DNA of 64,000 nt from JBDIAG01 sp963835085 (GTDB taxonomy: Bacteria; Actinomycetota; Actinomycetes; Actinomycetales; CAWJMD01). Below the pieces are notes generated by a model that worked only from the letters and a program-made list of their open reading frames with translations, did no database searches and had not been told where the DNA came from. Each line of letters starts with the position of its first letter. Positions within the stretch are counted from its first letter, which is position 1. The translations under genes and the position numbers were made by a program. The stretch is from positions 62,001 through 126,000 of the forward strand of contig CAWIED010000001.1 in assembly GCA_963835085.1 (NCBI GenBank), given 5' to 3'. Positions 1-8,335 of the stretch are shown piece by piece.

Positions 1-1
1 G

Positions 2-370
2 CTCATCACGACCGGAGTGCTGGAACGGCACCTGCGCGGCCTGCGCCTGCGGCATCACGAGCGCCGCGACGCCGCCGTCACCGCGATCGAACGCTACCTG
101 CCCGGCTGCCCGATCGAGGGCATTGCCGCCGGGCTACACCTCGTCGTCTTCCTCCCCGAACACCTCGATGACACCGCGCTCGCGGCGCAGGCCGCAGCGG
201 AAGGCATCGCCGTGCAACCCTTGTCCGCTCACCGCTTCGCGCCGGGCCGTCCGGGCCTGGTCATCGGGTACGGCCCGCACGCCGCGCCCCGGCTCGAAGT
301 AGCGATCAGGACTCTCGGCGCCCTCGCCGAACTCCGGGCGAGGTGCACCTCTGACGCGCTACCTCACTGA
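2..370 (+). CDS. MocR/PdxR-type GntR-family aminotransferase-like regulator, C-terminal part
   Basis: The frame is open to the left edge, so only about 122 C-terminal residues are present; the DNA-binding domain and the PLP lysine would lie outside. The visible part reads like the small subdomain of a fold-type I aminotransferase fused to GntR regulators: an LRLRHHERRDA-like stretch, then GIAAGLHLVVFLP, GIAVQPLSAHRFAP and GLVIGYG, the usual order near the end of MocR proteins. Such proteins usually regulate PLP synthesis or amino-compound metabolism. It converges with the lysE-like gene and the two 3' ends overlap by 7 bp. The family assignment rests on motif order only, and an ordinary aminotransferase of the same fold cannot be excluded. 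Confidence 0.7.
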   Translation, partial: LITTGVLERHLRGLRLRHHERRDAAVTAIERYLPGCPIEGIAAGLHLVVFLPEHLDDTALAAQAAAEGIAVQPLSAHRFAPGRPGLVIGYGPHAAPRLEVAIRTLGALAELRARCTSDALPH

Positions 371-987
371 CGGGTAGTGGCGAGCATCGCGGCCAGCCCC
401 AGGAACGTCATGGCGAATCCACGCCCGAGCTGCCTCATCACGGTCGGTCGGCCGATCACATAGCGTCGCAACCAGGCCGCGCACACCCCGTAGCCGGCGA
501 AGATCACGAGCGTGAGCGCCATGAACACCAGTCCAAGGCCGGTCATCCGGAACACGGCCCCATCCGCGTCCGGGTTGACGAACATCGGCAGGAACACGAA
601 GAAGAAGATCGTGAGCTTCGGATTCAGCAGGTTCACCAGCACCGCGCTGCCAATCACCTTCCCCGCCGAGGGCGATCTCCCCGGCGCCTGCTCGTCGGCC
701 TCGGGAGCCAGCAGACCGGTCTGCCGCCACGTTCCCCACGCCATGTAGCTCAGATACGCGACCCCCAGCCACTTGATCGCCTCGAATGCCACCGGGCTCA
801 CCGCCAACACCGCAGCCGCCCCAGTCAGCGCCAGGGTCAGGTGCGGCACAATCCCCAGTGTGCAGCCGAGCGCGGCGATCAGTCCCGCCCGCGCCCCACG
901 GCTCAGGCCGGCGGCGATCGTGAACAGCGCACCCGTACCTGGCGTCGCCGTCACCACGATCGAAGCCACCCAGAACTCAAGAGTCAT
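364..987 (-). CDS. LysE/RhtB-family amino-acid exporter
   Basis: A 207-residue hydrophobic protein with about six membrane segments, the normal size and shape for LysE/RhtB exporters, which pump amino acids or derivatives out of the cell. The N-terminus carries the family pattern, with a TPGTGALFTIAAGLSRGARAG stretch matching the TPGPnxxxxxxxxxxxG signature, then LGCTLGIVPHLTLALTGAAA. The start was placed at the ATG at 985-987 because that is where family members begin; the open frame runs further upstream through charged, low-hydrophobicity sequence that looks non-coding. The substrate cannot be told from the sequence. The gene stands alone between a convergent regulator end and a tRNA gene. 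Confidence 0.85.
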   Translation of the reverse strand: MTLEFWVASIVVTATPGTGALFTIAAGLSRGARAGLIAALGCTLGIVPHLTLALTGAAAVLAVSPVAFEAIKWLGVAYLSYMAWGTWRQTGLLAPEADEQAPGRSPSAGKVIGSAVLVNLLNPKLTIFFFVFLPMFVNPDADGAVFRMTGLGLVFMALTLVIFAGYGVCAAWLRRYVIGRPTVMRQLGRGFAMTFLGLAAMLATTRQ

Positions 988-1145
988 GCCATCAAACTGG
1001 CCGCAATATGGACTGATACACAGAGCCAAGGACGGTGTGACTAGTAGAACCAAATCCGGGGTAGATCGAGTGTGCCCGGTGACGGGCGTCGATGGCTGAA
1101 CTCCTGCCCAGCCTCCGCCCGGGGTTCTCAAGTTTCCTACAGAGG

Positions 1146-1218
1146 TGCCCCCGGCGGGACTCGAACCCGCACTGAAGCGATTTTAAGTCGCCTGCCTCTG
1201 CCATTGGGCTACGAGGGC
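1146..1218 (-). tRNA. tRNA with UAA anticodon (Leu by anticodon) but short variable arm
   Basis: Read on the minus strand, the gene folds into a complete cloverleaf: acceptor GCCCTCG with CGGGGGC, a D arm, an anticodon stem GGCGA with TCGCT, loop CTTAAAA giving anticodon UAA, and a T arm GCGGG-TTCGAGT-CCCGC. The discriminator is A and CCA is not encoded. The variable region is only about 5 nt. Bacterial leucine tRNAs normally have a long variable arm, so this is a class I body carrying a leucine anticodon. It would read UUA, a very rare codon at this GC content. Confidence 0.85.
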
Positions 1219-1356
1219 GCGGATATCAGGGTAAGGGCGCGAGCAGCACGATCGCGTTACGGAACCCGCGCTGGGAACCACCCGAGCCTCACCTGTCGTT
1301 ACGGTGTTAGTGGGCGTGCTGCCAGACGCAGCCGCCACCCCCGACTAAGGAGCGAC

Positions 1357-2397
1357 ATGCGCAGCTCGAATCCGGCGTTCCGAGACCGCCCGGAGTTCGC
1401 CAGTTTCGGACGCCCAGGGCAGTACAACCAGCAGGGGCAGCAGCCCCAGGCCCCGCAGTACGGCCAGCCCCGCGATGGCCAGCCGCAATACGGTCAACCT
1501 CAGTCCGGCCAACCTCAGTCCGGCCCACAGCAGTATGGCCAGGCTCCTCAGTACGGTCAGGCTCCTCAGTACGGTCAGGCTCCTCAGTACGGTCAGGCTC
1601 CGCAGTACGGCCAGGCTCCCCAACAAGGGCAGGCTCCCCAGCAGGGGCAGCAGCCGGAATGGGGTTCACCGCAAGACCTGCAGAGGGCCTACGGCATGCC
1701 GCCGGCAGGCCCGTTGCAGACAGGGCGGATGACCTACGACGACGTTCTCATGCGCACGGGCATCCTGTTCGCCATTCTGCTTGCGGCCGCAGCGGCAACC
1801 TGGGCCTTCCTCGAGGTCTCGGGGCTGACGTTCTCGGCGGCTATTCCGGTCTTCTTGCTCACGCTGGTGGTGACGCTGGGTCTGGGCTTCGCCATCGGCC
1901 GCTCACGGCAGACACCGGTGGCGCTGATCTGCATCTACGCCGCGGTCGAGGGCCTCTTCGTGGGCACGGCCAGCCTCATGTTCGAGACGCTCTACCCGGG
2001 CATCGTCATCACGGCCGTGCTGGGCACTCTGGGCGCATTCGCCGCCATGCTCGTGCTGTACAAGGTCAAGGCGCTGCGGGCCACTCCGAAGTTCACGAAG
2101 TGGATCGTCATGCTCACCTTCGGTTACTTCATCTTCGCCCTGCTCAACCTGGGCAGCTCGCTGCTCTTCGGGTTCAGCGCCTTCTACAACACCGGCCTGC
2201 TGGGCGTGGGCATCAGCCTCTTCGCCGTCGGCCTGGCCTCGCTCAACCTGATCCTCGACTTCGACTACATCGACCGTGGCGTGGCCAACGGCCTGCCCCA
2301 GAAGGAGTCGTGGCGAGCGGCCTTCGGCCTCATGGTGACCCTGGTGTGGCTCTACATCGAGATCCTGCGGTTGGTCTCGATCCTTCGGCAGAACTGA
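1357..2397 (+). CDS. Bax inhibitor-1/YccA-like membrane protein with Q/G/P/Y-rich N-terminus
   Basis: A 346-residue protein. Residues about 1-110 are low-complexity, rich in Gln, Gly, Pro and Tyr; residues about 125-346 hold seven or so hydrophobic segments of the Bax1-I family, starting at GRMTYDDVLMRTGILFA and ending with VTLVWLYIEILRLVSIL. Family members are multi-pass membrane proteins linked to calcium leak or stress tolerance, but their role in actinomycetes is unsettled. The ATG at 1357 was chosen because AAGGAG lies just upstream and because the longer open frame would run through the tRNA gene. Low-complexity cytosolic tails are common in actinobacterial members of this family. Confidence 0.85.
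   Translation: MRSSNPAFRDRPEFASFGRPGQYNQQGQQPQAPQYGQPRDGQPQYGQPQSGQPQSGPQQYGQAPQYGQAPQYGQAPQYGQAPQYGQAPQQGQAPQQGQQPEWGSPQDLQRAYGMPPAGPLQTGRMTYDDVLMRTGILFAILLAAAAATWAFLEVSGLTFSAAIPVFLLTLVVTLGLGFAIGRSRQTPVALICIYAAVEGLFVGTASLMFETLYPGIVITAVLGTLGAFAAMLVLYKVKALRATPKFTKWIVMLTFGYFIFALLNLGSSLLFGFSAFYNTGLLGVGISLFAVGLASLNLILDFDYIDRGVANGLPQKESWRAAFGLMVTLVWLYIEILRLVSILRQN
1525..1635 (+). repeat. 18-bp in-frame tandem repeats encoding GQAPQY units
   Basis: Within the N-terminus of the Bax-inhibitor-like gene, an 18-bp unit encoding roughly G-Q-A-P-Q-Y is repeated about five times and then decays into GQAPQQ forms. Being a multiple of three it keeps the frame, so unit number could vary between strains without breaking the protein. 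Confidence 0.8.
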
Positions 2398-2431
2398 GCT
2401 CGGCTCCACGACCACAGGGTCAAGCCAACCC

Positions 2432-2749
2432 ATGACAGGTCAACACACTGACGACCCGGCGCGCGAATTGCGCCGGGTCGTCGATCGTTGTGCCGGCTAC
2501 CCGCTCGCCCGCTGGTCACACCGATTGTCCGACGGCTCCACCCCTGCGGACCTCGTGCATTCCACCTGTCAGCGGCTGGCCGACCTGGCCGCTCTCCGTG
2601 AGGGCCAGCCCCAGCGCACCGTGCCACGGCTGCGTCCCCACGGGTTGGCCGATCAGGTGAGCGTGCTTACTAGCGATGCGCTCACGGCCGCGTCAGAGCT
2701 CAGCGACGAGATCGCCGGCCTGCTGGCCGAACTGCGCCGCGGGCTATAG
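2432..2749 (+). CDS. Small hypothetical protein, 105 residues
   Basis: A short soluble protein without membrane segments or a signal peptide, rich in Leu, Ala and Arg and probably helical, with an amphipathic C-terminal stretch (DALTAASELSDEIAGLLAEL) that could form a coiled coil. I do not recognise a family. It starts 34 bp after the Bax-inhibitor-like gene on the same strand, so the two may be co-transcribed. Its TAG stop (2747-2749) lies one base before the left end of the first repeat element, so the 3' end may have been defined by that insertion. Codon use looks normal for the window, which favours a real gene, but no motif supports a function. Confidence 0.5.
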   Translation: MTGQHTDDPARELRRVVDRCAGYPLARWSHRLSDGSTPADLVHSTCQRLADLAALREGQPQRTVPRLRPHGLADQVSVLTSDALTAASELSDEIAGLLAELRRGL

Positions 2750-2914
2750 GCAATGCCGTTCGGTTAGTCGTCGGGGTGTGGGTGTCGCGATCTATGTGGG
2801 TGTCGCGGGGCTGGGCCGGGCGACAGGCGGACGGAGCCGGGCGAGAGGCGGACGGAGCCTGCCCGGGCCTTCCGCAAAGGGCGGTTTCGACAGTCGCAGG
2901 TCACGGGGTTTCTT

Positions 2915-2957
2915 GCGCTGTGGCGATGCCCCGTCTGGCGGGGCATGGTCATAGCGT
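2915..2957. repeat. Large internal palindrome of element copy 1
   Basis: GCGCTGTGGCGATGCCCCG, loop TCTGG, then an imperfect inverse arm CGGGGCATGGTCATAGCGT. It corresponds to the 19-bp perfect hairpin in copy 2 (9778-9820) but has several mismatches here. Confidence 0.75.
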
Positions 2958-3026
2958 CAGAAACCGACCCCGTTCACAGGCCTGCAGAGGCCGGACTCGA
3001 CCCCTCACTATCGAGGGTCGCAGGGT

Positions 3027-3280
3027 GGTGCCGTTCGCGGTGTATCCGCCGCGGTTGGCACCCGGTTAGTATCGAAACCGGGGTTGGGGTTGTTGGGTGG
3101 TGCCGTCCGCGGTGTATCCGCCGCGGTTGGCACCCGGTTGAGGGCCGAAACCGGGGCCGGGGTCGTTCGGTGCTGCCGTCCGCGGTGTATCTGCCGCGGT
3201 TGGCACCGAATTGAGTACCGAAACTGGGGCCGGGGTCGTTGGGTGGTGCCATCCGCGGTGTATCTGCCGCGGTCGGCACC
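3027..3280. repeat. Array of four 72-73-bp palindromic units (copy 1)
   Basis: The GCGGTG landmark falls at 3037, 3109, 3182 and 3255, giving spacings of 72, 73 and 73 bp. Each unit has the interrupted palindrome GGTGCCGTCCGCGG, about 8 nt, then CCGCGGTTGGCACC, followed by a semi-conserved spacer of about 36 bp containing CCGAAACCGGGG-like sequence. Confidence 0.9.
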
Positions 3281-3484
3281 GGGTCAGGCGTCCTGTGGTG
3301 AAGATCGAATCAGAGGTCTGGCAAGACCGTGATTCACCGACAAGGGCTGCGTCTCCCTCGCCAGACGCAACTCCGAAAGTCGGAGCTTGCCTGGGCCTGG
3401 GGGTGACACCAATTCCCGAACCTTGACTGAAAGGCATTGCCGCTCTACGGGATTGGACAGGCCTGGCGGTAGATCGCGACGTGC

Positions 3485-4342
3485 TCAGGCGGCCGACGAG
3501 CTCTTTGGCGGCCGTGCCGGCTGGGCGTCTACGCCTAGAAAGCCGAGAATGGTGTCGGCGGCGAGCCGTGGCTCGTCGAGCACCAGCAGGTGACCTGCTC
3601 TGGGCAGCTCGATGAATTCACAGTCGGGGATCACGCTGGCCATCCAGCGGGCATTGGTCACCGGACACAGCCGGTCGTCGTCCCCGTGTAGCACGAGGGT
3701 AGGCACAGACAGCTTGCGCAACCACAGGTTCGACGACCAGGTTGCGATCGCGCTGAGCTGCACCAGGTAACCCCACCACGTGGGTGGTTGCTCCTGACGT
3801 AACGGCATCTCTGCCTCCAGCACCCGCCGGTCGCGGTATGTTCGCCCGCCCACCATGTGCGGCACGAGCAGTCTGCCGAGGGACGGGTCGAAGTAGCGCA
3901 AGGGAGTGGAGGCCGCCAACAGGGCGAGTGGGCTACCTGGCATGGCCGGGATGCCGGGGGTGGTGCTCACCAGCGCCAGGCGACGAATCCGACCGGCGTG
4001 GGCAAGCGCGAACTGCTGGGCTACCGCCCCGCCGAAGGAGAAGCCGAGTACGTCTGCCCGGTCTATCGACAACGCATCGAGGAACATGGCCGTGCGGTCG
4101 GCGAACCAGCGCATGCCCACCGGATACGACGGGGCGTCCGACAGGCCCGAACCCGGCAGGTCGAGGGCCACAACATCGCGGCCGTCGAGTTCGGCGACGA
4201 AGGGCGCCCACATCTCCAGGCCCGCGCCGATGCCGTTGACCAGCAACAGCGGCACTCCGCCGACGGTTCCCCACCGTCGGTAGCGGATGCGCAGCCCGTG
4301 CACATCGATGTAGAGGTCAGGAGCCCATTCGCCTTCGCCCAT
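3485..4342 (-). CDS. Alpha/beta hydrolase, similar to intracellular PHA depolymerase (PhaZ type)
   Basis: About 285 residues with an alpha/beta-hydrolase fold. The nucleophile elbow is GFSFGG, the acid is probably in LHGDDDRLCP and the histidine in RAGHLLVLDE. NGIGAGLEMW near the N-terminus, AVAQQFA after the nucleophile and the following TTPGIPAMPGSPLALLAAS resemble medium-chain PHA depolymerases, which release hydroxyacids from storage granules; that link is inference. The ATG at 4340-4342 was chosen because it avoids the upstream gene; an ATG at 4396 would overlap it by 47 bp. It lies 7 bp after the SGNH hydrolase gene, so the two form an operon. A general lipase or esterase role is the alternative. 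Confidence 0.75.
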   Translation of the reverse strand: MGEGEWAPDLYIDVHGLRIRYRRWGTVGGVPLLLVNGIGAGLEMWAPFVAELDGRDVVALDLPGSGLSDAPSYPVGMRWFADRTAMFLDALSIDRADVLGFSFGGAVAQQFALAHAGRIRRLALVSTTPGIPAMPGSPLALLAASTPLRYFDPSLGRLLVPHMVGGRTYRDRRVLEAEMPLRQEQPPTWWGYLVQLSAIATWSSNLWLRKLSVPTLVLHGDDDRLCPVTNARWMASVIPDCEFIELPRAGHLLVLDEPRLAADTILGFLGVDAQPARPPKSSSAA

Positions 4343-4349
4343 TACGTAA

Positions 4350-5498
4350 TCAACCGGCCTTTCCAACTGCCTCAAGCGGTGTACGCAGCACGTCATCTTG
4401 ACAGGTGTCAGAGCGCCTGCGGCGTAACCGCGCCCAGCGGCCGGGCCGATCCTGTGACGCAGGGCGATCGTCGTGCTCGGCGGCCGGGCCCGTTTCCGGC
4501 GCAGAGGAGGCGATCCCGAGCGGGGAGCCGGCAGGCTCGGCCGGGCTCACCTCCGTCCCCGCGCTCTCGACAGCCCTGGCGGCCACGACGGCGACGGGGG
4601 CGGCTGATTCTGCCGGGGGCTGGTTCTCGTCGTCGGGCATCGGATAGCCCGCGGCGGCGCACACCGAGGGCAATACGGCTGCCGTAATCCGCGCGTAGCC
4701 CTCGGCGCTGGGGTGGAAGCGGTCGCGGGAGAACATCGCGGCGGGGTCGGCGTCGAAGGTTGGGCCGAGCAGGTCGCCCAGCGACACCGTGCGCGCTCCG
4801 GCTGACACCGCCGCGACCGTCTGGGCCGACGCGAGGTGGCGACTCAACCGACGGGCCAGTACTCGCAACGGCTGGGGCACCGGCCTGATCGTGCCCAGAT
4901 CGGGGCAGGTACCTACCACGACCTCGCAGTTCCAGGCGCGCAACTGGGCCACGCACCGTGCCAGATCGGCCACCGCGGCGGGAATCCGGACCTGGTTCGT
5001 GATGTCGTTGCCGCCGATGATGACGACCGCCACGTCGGGCGGGTAGGTCTCGCGCAGCCGATCTAGGCGTTCGAGCTGTTCCGCGAGTTCGGACGACTCC
5101 GCGCCCACCACAGCCAGCGTCGTCAGCCGCACGGGCCGGCCCGTGTGCGCCGCCATTCCGCGCGCGAGCACCGCGCCGGGCGTCTCCTCAGGTTCGTCAC
5201 ATCCAAGGCCGGCCGCACCCGAATCGCCGAGAATCACGACGTGCAGCGGTTCGCCCGCGGTCGCCTCTGGCGCGTACAGCCCGTCGGCCCGTGGGGCCTC
5301 GTCGCCGAAGGGCTTTCCGATGACGTGGCGGGCCAGCCGCGCCTCGGCCACGAGAATGCCATACCCGGCTGCTGCCAGGGCGCCGATGCCGCCGCCCGTC
5401 ACAGCCACGATGGCCGCGGCCCGCCAGGCCTCGGCACGCTGGTGGCGTCGTAGCGACCTGCCGAAATTCAAAGCCCCGGAAGTCAGGGACGTGCTCAT
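4350..5498 (-). CDS. SGNH/GDSL-family hydrolase, membrane-anchored
   Basis: About 382 residues. An N-terminal hydrophobic segment (AAIVAVTGGGIGALAAAGYGI) should anchor it with the catalytic domain outside. The SGNH blocks are visible: GDSGAAGLGC with the catalytic Ser, GGND in block III, and DRFHPS carrying the Asp-His pair in block V. These enzymes are esterases or lipases acting on acyl esters. The C-terminal 100 residues are Ala/Pro/Glu-rich and probably disordered. The ATG at 5496-5498 gives a usual SGNH N-terminus; another ATG lies five codons upstream. It precedes the alpha/beta hydrolase by 7 bp and faces away from the thioesterase gene across a 235-bp intergenic region. Confidence 0.8.
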   Translation of the reverse strand: MSTSLTSGALNFGRSLRRHQRAEAWRAAAIVAVTGGGIGALAAAGYGILVAEARLARHVIGKPFGDEAPRADGLYAPEATAGEPLHVVILGDSGAAGLGCDEPEETPGAVLARGMAAHTGRPVRLTTLAVVGAESSELAEQLERLDRLRETYPPDVAVVIIGGNDITNQVRIPAAVADLARCVAQLRAWNCEVVVGTCPDLGTIRPVPQPLRVLARRLSRHLASAQTVAAVSAGARTVSLGDLLGPTFDADPAAMFSRDRFHPSAEGYARITAAVLPSVCAAAGYPMPDDENQPPAESAAPVAVVAARAVESAGTEVSPAEPAGSPLGIASSAPETGPAAEHDDRPASQDRPGRWARLRRRRSDTCQDDVLRTPLEAVGKAG

Positions 5499-5733
5499 GG
5501 TTGTGCCTCCCACCGTTCATTCGGCGCCGCGGCACCCGTCAGGGTGTCGATGCGACAGGTTCAACCGCTGGGCGGTCTCAGCGCTGCTCTCGTCGAGCAG
5601 GCCTTCAACTGCTCGCGCGTTCAACCATCTCTGTGTGTAACAAAGGTGGCGAGCACACCCATGCCTGATACAGCCGCCTGGTTACCACCGGGTAGTATCG
5701 GCATGTCCGGGCCGAAAATTCAATCGTGGCAAC

Positions 5734-6549
5734 ATGCTTGCCATGAAAGAAGCCGACGGTGTTCTGCAATCGGACGTCGATGCCTGCTATGTGCGCATTT
5801 CTCCTCAGGTATTCGAACCGACCCTGAGGGTTCAGGGAGCTTGGAGCCCCCAGGAACAGCACATGGCACCCCTGGCTGGTCTCATCGCTCACGAGCTCGA
5901 GCGCTTTCAGCCCAATAAACGACTGCAGCTTGCCAAGATCGGCTACGAGATTCTCGGCTTCATCCCACTGGCCACCACCACCGTCGAGATCGAGCTGGCC
6001 CGCCCGGGCCGCACCATCGAACAGCTCGCCTTCACCGCGTCCGTGGGCGGTCGGGCCGTGGTGCGCGGGACGGCGTGGCGGTTGCTGCGAACTGACACGT
6101 CCGGGGTGTCAGGCACACCCGACGTATCGATGCCGGGGCCGGACGAGCTGGCCGAGTTCTCGTTGGCCGACCGCTGGAGCGGAGGCTACATCGACTCCAT
6201 CGAACTGCGGGGAGACTTCGGCGACCCTGGCCGCAACCACGCCTGGTTGCGCTGCACCGTGCCGCTCGTCGCGGGCGAGAGGTCGGGCCCGGTGGCCGGT
6301 TTCGTACGGTTGGTCGACACAGCCAACGGCATCGCCACCCGGGTCGAGCCCGACAAGTGGATGTTCCCCAACGTCGATCTGGTGATCGACCTCTGGCGGG
6401 AGCCCGACCCGCAGTGGGTAGGCCTCGACACGTCAGTCTCGTTCGGGCCGAGCGGTGTCGGGCTCACGTCGAGCGTTTTGCACGACCTCGCCGGTCCGCT
6501 CGGACGTGCTGAGCAGGTGCTCACCGTCCGACGGCTGCCCGCTCAGTAG
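5734..6549 (+). CDS. Acyl-CoA thioesterase-like protein (TesB/4HBT_3 superfamily)
   Basis: A 271-residue protein with the double-hotdog layout of the TesB-like thioesterase superfamily: LAGLIAHELERF in the first half and VDLVIDLWREPDPQWVGLDTSVSFGPSGVGLTSSVLHDLAG near the end, the typical wording of family members in actinomycetes. Such enzymes hydrolyse acyl-CoA thioesters. The start is either the ATG at 5734 or the one nine bases later; no strong ribosome-binding site decides. It is transcribed away from the SGNH/alpha-beta hydrolase pair, so lipid-related activities cluster here. The substrate is unknown. Confidence 0.75.
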   Translation: MLAMKEADGVLQSDVDACYVRISPQVFEPTLRVQGAWSPQEQHMAPLAGLIAHELERFQPNKRLQLAKIGYEILGFIPLATTTVEIELARPGRTIEQLAFTASVGGRAVVRGTAWRLLRTDTSGVSGTPDVSMPGPDELAEFSLADRWSGGYIDSIELRGDFGDPGRNHAWLRCTVPLVAGERSGPVAGFVRLVDTANGIATRVEPDKWMFPNVDLVIDLWREPDPQWVGLDTSVSFGPSGVGLTSSVLHDLAGPLGRAEQVLTVRRLPAQ

Positions 6550-6568
6550 CCACGCCGAGTGGTGACAC

Positions 6569-8335
6569 CTACACCGCGCGCGTGGCCACCACGATGGCGT
6601 CGCGAACCGGGCCGGCGTCGGTGATCCGTTCCACCTCTCCTGCGCGCAGCACCCGCAACCGGGCGCCTGTGGCGCGGGCAGCGAGCCGCACGTAGTCGAT
6701 GGTGGAGCCGTCGGCGCGGCCTTCGAGGGCTGGACGCTTGGCCGGGCCGATGACCACGATCCGTCCACCCGGGGCGAGCCACGGGCTTGCGCGCTGAAAG
6801 ACCTCATCGAGGTGCAGGTGCGAGACGAGAATGAGGTCGTAGCGCGTGCCGCCCGGCGTCCAGACCCGCAGATCGGCCAGCTCCGCGCGAACGGCCACCT
6901 GGCGTCTGCTGGCTTCATCGGCCATCCGCCACAGACCGCTGCGGGAGAAGTCGACGCCGGTGACGAGCCAGCCTTGTGCGGCCAGCCATAGGGCGTGCCG
7001 ACCCGAACCACAGCCCAGGTCGAGGGCGCTGCCCGGCGTGAGGGCGGTGATCTCGGCGACCACGGTGGGGTCTGGCAACGGCAGCGGTCCAGCGGCCTGA
7101 GTATGCGTGTCGTCCCAGTCGTGAACGCCTTGGCCGGGGTCCTGCTCATCGGCTACCTCGATCACGGACAGGTGCTCCTCGGCGGTGTCGCCCGTGGATC
7201 CGGTGAGGTTCGAGCGGTCGACGACCACCCGCCAGGTGCGAGTGGGCTCGGACCCGAGGTCGGGCACCATTCGGGCCAGGGCAGGATCGGCGACCAGCCG
7301 AGGAAAGACCTGCCAGCGGGTGATGACGCGGTTAATGGTCAGCGCGCCGGGCTCGCCCTGGTCGCCGGTCGCGATCCGCACTTCGGTGGAATCGAGCGCG
7401 AAGACCGAAGCCTCGGCATCGGCACCGAGCCTGCGCCGTAGGGCGACCTCTGCCAGCTGCTGCACCGGGTTGTGATGGACGTGCCCGACGAACTGGCTCA
7501 ACAGCACACGGCTCTGCCAGCTGGCATCGAGGATGGACGAGGCGCTGGTGGGCTCGATGGGTGCGTAGAGCTGTCCGGCCGGCAACGCGAGCGCGGTGAC
7601 GACATCGGTGCGGCCGAGCGCGTGCGACGACTCCCAGACGTTGTCGGGGTCGAGCGCGTTGAGGGTGGCCGCCAGCCCTGGGCCCAGCAGGCGTTGTGTC
7701 GTTGAGGCGTTGGTGGCCAGGGTGATGATGGGCTCGGCCTCGTGCCAGCCGTCCGGCACCTGGCAGGACCGCACCTGCGCCAGCGCCCCCGCCAGGTCAA
7801 GGGTCTCGAGGTCGACAAGGCTGGCGAGCTCGGATCGGACCAGCAGGCCCTCATTGTCAGGAGTGGACAGGAACACCGCACGCGCCGTGGCGTTTCCCCC
7901 GTCAGGACGCTGAAGCAGCAGGATCTCGACATCTTGCGCCCGGCCGAAGGTGCTGAGGGCGGTGCGTACCGCGGCGGGCAGGGTTGCCGTCTCGAGCGGC
8001 TCAGCGGCCCAGGGGCCTGGGTGCTCGAGCAGCAGCACCGCACGGGCGGGGCTGTTCTGCGGTGGTACCACGTCGTCGACCGTGGTGCCGCCCAGCAGAC
8101 CCAGCGGAGCCGGGGTCTGCTGCGGCAGCGTGCTGGTGGACGGCTCGCCGGAGGTTGCTTCGAGCGCGATGCCGGCGGTCGGCTCTGCTGCCTGTCGGGT
8201 GTCCTGAACCGGCGTCGGGTCGTAGCCGTCGTGCTCGATCTCGGAGGTCTCGCGGTTCGACGGCTGCTGCGGAATGCCGAGGTATGGGGCCTTGCCCTGG
8301 CGTGCTGGTGTGGCTTTGTCGCGGCCGAAGATCAT
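6569..8335 (-). CDS. Fusion: sucrase/ferredoxin-like domain plus class I SAM methyltransferase
   Basis: A 588-residue protein with two domains. Residues about 1-90 are low-complexity. Residues about 95-390 resemble Suc_Fer-like proteins, with LLEHPGPWAAEPL and VEILLLQRPDG as landmarks; the thioredoxin-like 2Fe-2S cysteines expected in that family are not evident, since very few Cys occur. Residues about 415-588 are a methyltransferase: DLGCGSGRHALWLAAQG is the SAM motif I, GVDFS follows, then LILVSHLHL and LAPGGRIVVIGP. Seen: both domains in one uninterrupted frame. Inferred: the first domain may bind the substrate. It converges with the thioesterase gene and diverges from ligC. I do not know this fusion as a standard architecture. 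Confidence 0.65.
   Translation of the reverse strand: MIFGRDKATPARQGKAPYLGIPQQPSNRETSEIEHDGYDPTPVQDTRQAAEPTAGIALEATSGEPSTSTLPQQTPAPLGLLGGTTVDDVVPPQNSPARAVLLLEHPGPWAAEPLETATLPAAVRTALSTFGRAQDVEILLLQRPDGGNATARAVFLSTPDNEGLLVRSELASLVDLETLDLAGALAQVRSCQVPDGWHEAEPIITLATNASTTQRLLGPGLAATLNALDPDNVWESSHALGRTDVVTALALPAGQLYAPIEPTSASSILDASWQSRVLLSQFVGHVHHNPVQQLAEVALRRRLGADAEASVFALDSTEVRIATGDQGEPGALTINRVITRWQVFPRLVADPALARMVPDLGSEPTRTWRVVVDRSNLTGSTGDTAEEHLSVIEVADEQDPGQGVHDWDDTHTQAAGPLPLPDPTVVAEITALTPGSALDLGCGSGRHALWLAAQGWLVTGVDFSRSGLWRMADEASRRQVAVRAELADLRVWTPGGTRYDLILVSHLHLDEVFQRASPWLAPGGRIVVIGPAKRPALEGRADGSTIDYVRLAARATGARLRVLRAGEVERITDAGPVRDAIVVATRAV

Larger units (their letters stand above)
2751..3439 (+). 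mobile_element. MITE-like palindromic element, copy 1 (689 bp)
   Basis: A non-coding element starting CAATGCCGTTCGG and ending in the degenerate inverse (AAGGCATTG). In order it holds a variable left region, a module containing CTTCCGCAAAGGGCGG, a large palindrome at 2915-2957, four 72-73-bp palindromic units (3027-3280), and a right region shared with copies 2 and 3. Flanks GGGCTATAGG (2741-2750) and CCGCTCTACGG (3440-3450) are similar but not identical, which could be an eroded target duplication. No convincing gene lies inside; frames that are open there translate the repeats. Confidence 0.7.

Noticed and set aside
1072..1356. N-terminal extension of the Bax-inhibitor-like gene
   Set aside because: It would cross the tRNA gene, and a good ribosome-binding site precedes the ATG at 1357.
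2945..3437. Several open frames in element copy 1
   Set aside because: Their products translate the palindromic units and recur in different frames and strands in copies 2 and 3, which argues against coding.
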